DNA of 41,608 nucleotides from a virus, in IMG/VR virus record IMGVR_UViG_3300042465_005988, positions 1 through 41,608 of that record; one strand, written 5' to 3'. The stretch's first letter is position 1, and every line of letters starts with the position of its first letter. Positions 7,147 through 12,677 of the stretch are shown one piece after another. Position numbers and translations under genes: made by a program. A model generated the notes under the pieces. The model saw nothing but the letters and a program-made list of their open reading frames with translations. It was not told the origin of the DNA and did no database searches.

Positions 7147-7476
7147 TCAATACGCGCTGTAGTGCGCTGTCTCGTTTGGCTCACGCGAACCGGGCCAGCC
7201 ACAAACCACGTCTTCAACCGCTTCAATGGCTGACACCAGCGCCAAGAACCCATCCTCATCATCGGGCTGGCAAAGCGGTACACAACGCTGCAGCTCGCTC
7301 AGTGCCTCGGAATAGTCGCTGTAGGTCATGTGCGACCACTCGCCGCACTGCAACTTGTACAAGGGGCAGCCTAGGCCGCCATGCCAGTCTGTGGCAGTGA
7401 AAGCAGCAGCGAGCAGATCGCAGCTTGGCTCGTCGACGTGGTAGGTTCCTGCGGTCAGTTTGTAGGTGGTGGCCAT
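7147..7476 (-). CDS. Hypothetical 109-aa acidic early protein
   Basis: It begins MATTYKLTAGTYHVDEPSCD at ATG 7476 with CGGAG upstream. It is acidic and has five cysteines and several Trp and Tyr residues. It looks like a compact α/β protein (LLAAAFTATDWHGGLGC, DDEDGFLALVSAIEAVEDVV). It has its own promoter candidate (7517-7546) and a small hairpin, GCCGC/GCGGC at 7495-7510, in its leader. No family is recognised. Confidence 0.65.
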   Translation of the reverse strand: MATTYKLTAGTYHVDEPSCDLLAAAFTATDWHGGLGCPLYKLQCGEWSHMTYSDYSEALSELQRCVPLCQPDDEDGFLALVSAIEAVEDVVCGWPGSREPNETAHYSAY

Positions 7477-7494
7477 GGTCTGTTGCTCCGGTAG

Positions 7495-7546
7495 GCCGCA
7501 GTATCGCGGCAGGTGAACCCTAACAAACTCCAGCCTATGCTGTCAA
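7495..7546 (-). promoter_or_regulatory. Promoter candidate with leader hairpin for the 109-aa gene
   Basis: On the minus strand, TTGACA (7546-7541) is followed 18 bp later by TAGGGT (7522-7517). The same pair, ACTTGAC...TAGGGT, occurs at 35561-35589 and 41257-41285 with a 17-bp spacer. A GCCGC/GCGGC hairpin at 7495-7510 would lie at the very 5' end of the transcript, just ahead of the ribosome site. Confidence 0.45.
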
Positions 7547-7862
7547 GTAGGGTCAGGTGAGAAAGTTAGCCAAGGGATAACACTGCGTTATGCGATTGGC
7601 TGTCTGGACAGGGCAGAATGTGATCATGCGTCTTTTGCAGAATCACGCAGGTTTGCCGGAATCCGCTCCTGGCATGGCGAATCCCTAGTATCCCTACTGC
7701 TACCCTAGACTTGTGTTAGATAACCGCTCTTGACACCTGGGCGTACCAATGTCGACAAGCGGGGAAGGCAGGAAGGGGCGCAAGGTGCAGGAGGTTGGAC
7801 AGTTCGGCAGCCTAGGTGGGGTTTGGAGGCCCCACTTGGCACAACCTGGACTGCAAAACCAC
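7547..7862. other. Non-coding region with inverted and short repeats
   Basis: No reading frame here looks genuine. It holds a nested inverted repeat (GCCAA 7569-7573, ATAAC 7577-7581, GTTAT 7587-7591, TTGGC 7596-7600). CCCTA occurs three times at 7683-7707, spaced 9 and 11 bp. A 6-bp hairpin GTGGGG/CCCCAC at 7816-7835 lies 28 bp beyond the stop of the 73-aa gene. The hairpin may slow transcription, but it has no T-tract. Confidence 0.5.
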
Positions 7863-8084
7863 TCACCCCGGCAGCGCATGGATGCCCTTGTAGGTCGGCT
7901 TGCCCTTGCAACCAATGGACTTCCAAGCGGCAACGCAGGCAGGACCGTCAATCAGGCAGGTCTGTCCACCTGCCAAGGTGCGGTCGATAGAGGCGGTGAA
8001 GTTTGCCAGCTTGGTTGGGTCAGACGCCCATGGGAAGGCTTTGAGGCCGTCAATCCAAGCGGTGCGGAAAGCGGTCTTTGTCAT
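7863..8084 (-). CDS. Hypothetical 73-aa early protein
   Basis: It begins MTKTAFRTAWIDGLKAFPW at ATG 8084 with AGGAGC upstream. It is a small basic protein with three cysteines (TCLIDGPACVAAW, IGCKGKP), possibly disulfide- or metal-linked. It follows copy B of the two-hairpin element and precedes the 316-bp non-coding stretch. No family is recognised. Confidence 0.6.
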   Translation of the reverse strand: MTKTAFRTAWIDGLKAFPWASDPTKLANFTASIDRTLAGGQTCLIDGPACVAAWKSIGCKGKPTYKGIHALPG

Positions 8085-8123
8085 GGTGAGGTTGCTCCTA
8101 AGTTGTGGATTGGGTTGTGGTCT

Positions 8124-8167
8124 CGTCAGTGCCTGCGCTACAGGCAGACCGTCCGGAGACGGTTTCG
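8124..8167 (-). ncRNA. Two-hairpin intergenic RNA element, copy B
   Basis: On the minus strand: CGAAAC, hairpin ACCGTC/GACGGT closed by TCCG (UNCG type), CT linker, hairpin GCCTG/CAGGC with loop TAGCG, then ACTGACG. Compared with copy A, the flanks are identical and the stems differ by paired changes. It sits between the stop of the 95-aa gene and the start of the 73-aa gene, about 40 nt from the latter. Confidence 0.65.
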
Positions 8168-8173
8168 ACCTGC

Positions 8174-8461
8174 TCAGATGCCGATCGGCTCAAGTGGAAG
8201 TGCTTTGTGCCCAACGATCCAATAGCAAACCGCCGGCCCAGCTTGAGCGATGTGCACGATCAGGTCGGTGTTGCGCTCATTCACCCACGCCTGCACAGCA
8301 TCACGATGCGCTGCTTGACGAGCTGCACAGCGGTGCATCGGTTTGATCGCAGAGTAGTTGGTGCTGATTGTCGTGGTGGTGGTCTCAATGACAGCAAAGC
8401 GCCCAACGGGGCTGGCTGTCACGGTGCTGTTTTTCTTGTTGAGCTTGGTTCGGATGAGCAT
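8174..8461 (-). CDS. Hypothetical 95-aa early protein
   Basis: It begins MLIRTKLNKKNSTVTASPVG at ATG 8461 after GAGG. It has a basic N-terminus and a β-rich Thr-rich middle (VIETTTTTIST). A helical segment (RQAAHRDAVQAWVNERNTD) follows. A degenerate copy of the two-hairpin element lies upstream and copy B downstream. No family is recognised. Confidence 0.6.
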   Translation of the reverse strand: MLIRTKLNKKNSTVTASPVGRFAVIETTTTTISTNYSAIKPMHRCAARQAAHRDAVQAWVNERNTDLIVHIAQAGPAVCYWIVGHKALPLEPIGI

Positions 8462-8470
8462 GGTTTGTGC

Positions 8471-8503
8471 CTCAGTGCGTTGCAGGTTGTGGGTTGTGTT
8501 TCA
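8471..8503 (-). ncRNA. Degenerate copy D of the two-hairpin element
   Basis: The conserved ends CTCAGTGC (8471-8478) and GTTTC (8498-8502) are present in the same intergenic position and order as in copies A and B, but 9-10 nt closer together. Only a 3-bp TGC/GCA remnant of stem 1 remains, and stem 2 is lost. It overlaps the stop of the 72-aa gene. Confidence 0.3.
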
Positions 8504-8719
8504 GAAACAAGGCTCAATCATGGCGAGAATGTCGCTGTATGGCCGTCCAACGTGGTTAGCGTAGACCTCAACTACATGCTCCCAACCGTCTTTGTGGTCG
8601 GTTCCGTCAGTGCGAACGCTGTCACAGACGCAGAAGATGATTCCGTTCTCGTCAATAGCGATCTTGTCGACCGTGTTGTTGGCATTCAGGTGAGTGTTGA
8701 AGATGTGGTTGTAGACCAT
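8501..8719 (-). CDS. Hypothetical 72-aa protein, first gene of the leftward arm
   Basis: It begins MVYNHIFNTHLNANNTVDKI at ATG 8719 after GAGG. It is acidic, with β-like character and a CVCDSVR segment. It is the first gene after the divergent control region, about 40 bp downstream of the predicted start of transcription. First early genes in phages often act on host functions, but nothing in this sequence identifies a target. Confidence 0.65.
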   Translation of the reverse strand: MVYNHIFNTHLNANNTVDKIAIDENGIIFCVCDSVRTDGTDHKDGWEHVVEVYANHVGRPYSDILAMIEPCF

Positions 8720-8765
8720 GTGCTGCCTCGCTTGTCAGTGTGTCACCGTCATTGGCGACAACATC

Positions 8766-8794
8766 AAGGTATGACTGCCCCACAACGCTGTCAA
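8766..8794 (-). promoter_or_regulatory. Candidate leftward early promoter
   Basis: On the minus strand, a perfect -35 TTGACA (8794-8789) lies 17 bp from TACCTT (8771-8766), a weak -10. The predicted start is near 8759. The leader that follows contains an imperfect hairpin, TGTCxCC/GGxGACA, and CACTGAC, echoing the 3' end of the two-hairpin elements. It would drive the operon from 8719 to 5662. Confidence 0.45.
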
Positions 8795-8819
8795 CAAGAA
8801 TCTGACATATGGTGCAAGA

Positions 8820-9246
8820 TAGTTTGACAATAGGCTTACTCATCACATTCACGTCGCAGTCAACAACGCCGCAAGGTCTGCAAAGCCACCCAAACCCGAC
8901 GCAGCAGGATGCCCTAGGACGGGCGATTCTGGCTGCAGGTAGGCTGCAGGTAGGGTGCAATCTGCCAAGGTCTGCAGCGTGGCTGTCTGCTAGCTGGCAT
9001 GGCTGGCATGGCTGCAGGAATCCCTAGCACAGCCCCATCGCTCTGCTGCCAGACAATGCTCGCGCAGGCGCAGTGTGTGCGCGTAGACCGTGCCCAGGTG
9101 CGCGTGCGTGCGTGCGGCCAGGCGCGTGCGTGCTCGAGCGTGCGCGTAGGGGCCGGGTATAAGGGAGGGTGTTCCGGCGCGGGTGTTACTCTTATACTAC
9201 CAACCACCCCGCCAAAAAATTTCCCCACCTACTTTCGGAGCCGTCA
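8820..9246. promoter_or_regulatory. Divergent control region, possible origin of replication
   Basis: No convincing gene lies here. GGCTGCAGGTA is repeated at 8931-8941 and 8942-8952. GCTGGCATG is repeated at 8993-9001 and 9002-9010. About 9060-9150 is dominated by alternating GC/GT steps (GCGCGTGCGTGCG-like). It is followed by -10-like TATAAG (9158-9163) and TATACT (9193-9198) and the AT-run CAAAAAATTT. It separates the leftward and rightward arms. It could hold rightward promoters and an origin. No DnaA boxes were recognised. Confidence 0.5.
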
Positions 9247-9453
9247 ATGCAAACCCAAACCGACTACCGCGACTACCGCGACTACCGCGACTACCGTTGG
9301 GGAGTCCTTGCCGGCGTCCTTGTTTTGGCCTGCAGTCTGTGGTCGTACTTCGCCGGCCAGAGGTCGGTCATCCCGCCAGACGGCTGCCCTATCTGCGATT
9401 GCAGTCGGGCGGTAGTTGCCTTACCCGGCGCTGTTTCTGCGGTAGCCCAATGA
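9247..9453 (+). CDS. Small membrane protein with DYR repeats
   Basis: The product is 68 aa, from ATG 9247 with CGGAG 6 nt upstream. The N-terminus is MQTQT followed by four DYR tripeptides. One hydrophobic helix follows (GVLAGVLVLACSLWSYFAG, about residues 20-38). After it come a CPICDC cysteine cluster and a neutral tail. The positive N-terminus suggests a type II (N-in) anchor with the cysteines outside the cytoplasm. It is the first gene of the rightward arm. No family is recognised. Confidence 0.6.
   Translation: MQTQTDYRDYRDYRDYRWGVLAGVLVLACSLWSYFAGQRSVIPPDGCPICDCSRAVVALPGAVSAVAQ
9261..9296 (+). repeat. 9-bp tandem repeat, 4 perfect copies
   Basis: CGACTACCG is repeated four times (9261, 9270, 9279, 9288). 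The reading frame turns it into DYR repeats just ahead of the membrane segment of the 68-aa protein. The unit length keeps the frame if copies are gained or lost. Confidence 0.95.
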
Positions 9454-9653
9454 GAACGCCCGAGACAGCCATAGAGGTACAGTGCTGGCGCTGCAGGTGG
9501 GCACGGTCTGTCGACCTGCTAACAGCGCAGCACATTCCGGCGATAGGGCCGTTTGCTTGGGGCTGCAAGATGTGTCGGGCAGACAACCACCTGACCCGTC
9601 TACAGGCTTGGCGGCTGACGCTGGATGCTAGGTACTTGAATAGACGGTGTTAG
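9450..9653 (+). CDS. Small zinc-ribbon-like protein
   Basis: The protein is 67 aa and starts at an ATG that overlaps the previous stop (ATGA), so it is probably translationally coupled. CWRC at about residues 12-15 and CKMC at about 40-43 could bind one zinc as a short ribbon. The C-terminus is a basic helix (RLQAWRLTLDARYLNRRC). It may be nucleic-acid binding, and its position ahead of the late genes would suit a regulator, but that is inference. Confidence 0.55.
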   Translation: MRTPETAIEVQCWRCRWARSVDLLTAQHIPAIGPFAWGCKMCRADNHLTRLQAWRLTLDARYLNRRC

Positions 9654-9683
9654 TTTTAGCTGCAGGACCACAAGGCTTTACTG

Positions 9684-9826
9684 CCGGCGTGGGTTCACGA
9701 ATACGTCCGGTTAGCCCCGGACCCCTAGACGCTTCGAAAGCTATCCGTCGCGCCGTCGGCTGACACCTGCGGTGTTCGCTAGTCGCTCCCCCTTTGCCAC
9801 AAATAAAAGCAAAGATCAAGGGAGCG
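9684..9826 (+). ncRNA. Structured leader region upstream of the terminase genes
   Basis: In the 289-bp gap 9654-9942, five stem-loops follow each other. They are CGTG/CACG (9688-9699), GTCCGG/CCGGAC (9705-9722), GCTT/AAGC (9731-9741), ACACC/GGTGT (9763-9775), and a long one. The long one has CGCTCCC 9784-9790 with GGGAGCG 9820-9826, continuing as CTTTGC/GCAAAG around an 11-nt loop. No reading frame here looks coding. It may be a structured RNA, a packaging (pac/cos) site or both. The function is not determined. Confidence 0.45.
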
Positions 9827-9839
9827 TTTGGAAACGGTG

Positions 9840-9868
9840 TTGGCAAGGGCTGTGTATTGCAGTATACG
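9840..9868 (+). promoter_or_regulatory. Candidate late promoter
   Basis: TTGGCA (9840-9845) and TATACG (9863-9868) are separated by 17 bp, a fair match to a host σ70-type promoter. It lies directly after the structured region and 75 bp before the first gene of the packaging and structural operon. Confidence 0.45.
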
Positions 9869-9942
9869 GAGGATGCCCTGCATGCTGTGCTTTGGAACAG
9901 CGCGGCCTGCAAGCGCAAAGCTGTCCGTTTGGAGCCTGCCCT

Positions 9943-10164
9943 ATGTCCAAGCCCCTGTTGCCCGACCTGTACGAAGAAGCCACGGTTGTTTACAAAGACC
10001 TTGTGCCAGCGTCTGAGGACGCCCGCGAGTGGTTCAAGATAAGGGTCGCTGTCGCCGGCAAGATAGACCAACTCGCCAAGTCCAAGGGCCGTGCGGGCAA
10101 GGCATCGGGCAACCGGCTTGTCGACGACGGCGGCTTTGACGACGGATTCCCCGACATCGAGTAA
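9943..10164 (+). CDS. Small protein upstream of TerL, possible terminase accessory
   Basis: The product is 73 aa (MSKPLLPDLYEEATVVYKDL...), from ATG 9943 with GGAG 8 nt upstream. It is helical with an acidic C-terminus ending DDGFPDIE. It occupies the place where a small terminase subunit is usually found, but it is shorter than typical TerS proteins and lacks a recognisable HTH. It could be a reduced TerS or a packaging accessory. The upstream part of the open frame overlaps the structured region and is not used. Confidence 0.55.
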   Translation: MSKPLLPDLYEEATVVYKDLVPASEDAREWFKIRVAVAGKIDQLAKSKGRAGKASGNRLVDDGGFDDGFPDIE

Positions 10165-10199
10165 ACTGTCCGTGCTGGGCGCACAGCAAGAGGCGGACA

Positions 10200-12251
10200 A
10201 TGACCAAGGCAATCGAGCGGGGAACAGACGGCGGCAAGAAGGCGGTGCCGGGTAAACCCAAGAAGAAGAAGGGGCCTGTGTCCCGCGTGCAGGCTTCTCA
10301 GGCGGAGCGTCGGCGCACAGACCCCGTGACTGCCTACAAGGTAGCTGTCACCAACCGCGACCCTCTGACGCCCCAAGTCTTGCCGCAGCACGAGAACGCC
10401 GTCCGCAAGCAACTGTCTGCGGGCAAGCAGGACTTCGACCTCCGCACGGAGGAAGGGCTTGCCGAGTTCCGTGCAGCAGCCCGCAAGAACTTCCAAATCT
10501 TCTGCACCCGCGTTGCCGTCATCCAGCCCAAGTCCGGCCCCAAGGAGCGGTTCAGGTGGAACAGGGCGCAGCGGCGGTTGGCAGCCACCATCATCGCCCA
10601 GTTGGCAGCCGGAAAACCGATGCAAGCCGTTGTCGCCAAGGCGCGGCAGTGGGGCTGTTCGACCCTGATAACGGTCCTTATCTCGTGGCTCATGGTCCGC
10701 ACACCGTCCTACAAGGCAGCGGTTGTGCTGCACGACAAGCGGTTTGCCCCCAGTTTTAGGGACAAGTACCGGATGATCATGCAGTCCGCTTGCCGGCTGT
10801 TGGGGCTGTCCATCACCGTGGACAACAACAACCGGCTGCAGTTGTCCAACGGGAGCATGGTTGACTTCTACTCGGCGGGCACCAAGGCCACGGCGGCCAA
10901 CGTCTGTCGGTCGGAGACATACCAGGTCCTGCACCTCACGGAAATCCCGTACTGGTACGATGTCCAGACCACCATGACCGCTTGCCTGCAGTCGGTCGAG
11001 TTGGAAAAGGGCAACGGCGTCTTTATTGAGTCCACCCCTCGCGGGCGCGGCGATGCGTTCCACAACCTGTATTTGAACGCCAAGTTGGGCAAGACCGGCT
11101 ATGCCCCTGTCTTTGTGCCGTGGCACGAACTGGACGGGCACAGCACGGGGTTGACAGACATGCAGTGCGAAGTTGTCCGCAACTACCTGTCGGGCGCCTT
11201 GGGCACCAATGCGGCAGCGGCGGCAGAGCGCGAGTACGGGCTTGTGCCGGATGTAGAGGAGCGGGTGCGACGGTTTGGTCTGTCTCCCCAGCAATACGTG
11301 TGGTGGTGCCGCAAGCTGCGGGACAAGTTCAACCTCAACATCTCGGGCATCAAGACCGAGTTCCCTGACGACGACGAGACGTGCTTCTTGACCTCGGGGC
11401 AGACGGTGCTGTCTGGCGAGCAACTGCAGGAGATGGGCAAGCAGGTCATGCTGGAGCGTGACCGGTGGAAGCGCGGGGTGATGGTCGACGGCAGGTGGCA
11501 GGAGTGCGTCGGCGGCTGGTTTGAGAAGCTGTCCGACTACGACCCGCAGGCGCAGTACCTCATGGCTGCGGACATCGGCCAAGGCGGCACCGACGGCGAC
11601 ATGACGGTCATCGGCGTGGCCAAACTGTACGGCGGCAAGTTGCACATGGTCGCGGGCTTTGCTGGCTGGTGTGACCCTTCGGAAGCTGCCGACAAGGCCA
11701 AGGAGATGTGGACCTACTACGGCAAGCCGATGATGGCACCCGAAGCCAACGGTCCCGGCGTGGCGTTTATTCAAGCCTGTCGTGGGATTGGCATCTACAA
11801 CATGTGGCTGCGGCAAAAGCTCAATGCGGTCGAGCACGCGCTGGAAACCAAGATCGGCGTGCAGACGACTTCGGCCACCAAGCCGGCGATGATTGCGGCG
11901 TTGCGGACGGCGTGCAGGCAGAAGCAACTGGTCTGCGGCTGGGAGCCTGTCTACGGCCAGATGTCGACCTTTTGTTGGACCGACATCAACTGCGTCACGG
12001 CGCGGGCGGTCAAGGGCGCCAAGGACGATGCGGCGATGATGACGGCGATTCTGTGCTGGGTGGCTGGACAGTTGCCCGACCAAGAACGGCTACAGCAGCA
12101 AACGACACAGCGACCGCTGGACTTCTTGCGTTCGGAGCCTGCCGTTGCCGATTGGCAGTCCCCAGGGATAACGCACCCGACGCACTTGCCGCCCGTGTCT
12201 GCGGTCCCGACAGCCCCTCGCCAGTCCGGTTCGGTGCTGGATTTCTTGTAG
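10200..12251 (+). CDS. terL: Terminase large subunit
   Basis: The protein is 683 aa. A basic N-terminus is followed by an ATPase domain. Its parts are a Walker A variant KARQWGCST (residues 147-155), a Walker B region QVLHLTE ending in Glu248, and the coupling motif ESTPRGRG near 277-284. The nuclease domain carries an acidic strand, LMAADIGQGGTDGD (Asp458), and a late acidic motif, KGAKDDAAMM. It packages concatemeric DNA into the prohead through the portal and cuts it. The length and motif order are normal. The genes next to it do not include a standard small subunit. Confidence 0.95.
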   Translation: MTKAIERGTDGGKKAVPGKPKKKKGPVSRVQASQAERRRTDPVTAYKVAVTNRDPLTPQVLPQHENAVRKQLSAGKQDFDLRTEEGLAEFRAAARKNFQIFCTRVAVIQPKSGPKERFRWNRAQRRLAATIIAQLAAGKPMQAVVAKARQWGCSTLITVLISWLMVRTPSYKAAVVLHDKRFAPSFRDKYRMIMQSACRLLGLSITVDNNNRLQLSNGSMVDFYSAGTKATAANVCRSETYQVLHLTEIPYWYDVQTTMTACLQSVELEKGNGVFIESTPRGRGDAFHNLYLNAKLGKTGYAPVFVPWHELDGHSTGLTDMQCEVVRNYLSGALGTNAAAAAEREYGLVPDVEERVRRFGLSPQQYVWWCRKLRDKFNLNISGIKTEFPDDDETCFLTSGQTVLSGEQLQEMGKQVMLERDRWKRGVMVDGRWQECVGGWFEKLSDYDPQAQYLMAADIGQGGTDGDMTVIGVAKLYGGKLHMVAGFAGWCDPSEAADKAKEMWTYYGKPMMAPEANGPGVAFIQACRGIGIYNMWLRQKLNAVEHALETKIGVQTTSATKPAMIAALRTACRQKQLVCGWEPVYGQMSTFCWTDINCVTARAVKGAKDDAAMMTAILCWVAGQLPDQERLQQQTTQRPLDFLRSEPAVADWQSPGITHPTHLPPVSAVPTAPRQSGSVLDFL

Positions 12252-12328
12252 ATTGTCCTTGTGCTTGCAAAGTCCAGCCGATTGTCGCAGCATTGTCCCG
12301 TGCCCTGCACAATGCGGGCGGGTGTTTC

Positions 12329-12676
12329 ATGCAAACTGCCGTCCTTGTACTGTCCGCTGTTTGCGCCTTGCTTGCCGTGACTACGGTACATGCCATCTTG
12401 TACGCACAGCTTATCAAGCGGGAAGCGCAGCGGCAGAAGCAGGCGCACAAAGAGCAGTACGACGCACGCGGAACACGGCTGCTGGACCTCGACTACGCCA
12501 TGACCAAGGTGCAGTCGGACCTTGCCGCAGAGCGTCACCTTGTAAGAATGATGCTTGCCGCGTCTGCGCCTACAGCCGTTGCTGCCGCAGTCGGCTACCA
12601 GCCCGCAGTCGAGCGCGTCGAACAAGCCAAGGCAGCCCAAGACCTCAACGACATTTTGCTGTCCCGCGGAGGCTAG
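12329..12676 (+). CDS. Small membrane-anchored coiled-coil protein
   Basis: The product is 115 aa from ATG 12329. A hydrophobic segment at about residues 3-26 (TAVLVLSAVCALLAVTTVHA) is followed by a highly charged helix (KREAQRQKQAHKEQ) and a second Ala-rich helical region. The topology is N-in with a soluble coiled coil. It resembles i-spanins in layout, but it sits between terL and the portal, far from the lysis genes. The function is unknown. Confidence 0.6.
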   Translation: MQTAVLVLSAVCALLAVTTVHAILYAQLIKREAQRQKQAHKEQYDARGTRLLDLDYAMTKVQSDLAAERHLVRMMLAASAPTAVAAAVGYQPAVERVEQAKAAQDLNDILLSRGG

Positions 12677-12677
12677 T

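Noticed and set aside
7749-8225. Plus-strand frame of 158 codons across the early leftward block
   Set aside because: It overlaps two leftward genes with good ribosome sites and an RNA element, has no ribosome site itself and lacks protein-like composition.
8914-9415. Frames on both strands in the control region
   Set aside because: They are formed by the GC/GT repeats and have Arg/Ala/His-biased composition without ribosome sites.
9684-9826. tRNA or known riboswitch in the leader of the late genes
   Set aside because: No cloverleaf or recognised ligand-binding core could be drawn from the stem-loops.
9990-12083. Long open frame (697 codons) on the minus strand opposite TerL
   Set aside because: It is a shadow of the TerL gene in GC-rich DNA. 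Composition is His/Arg/Pro/Leu-biased with no motif, and the TerL motifs on the other strand are clear.
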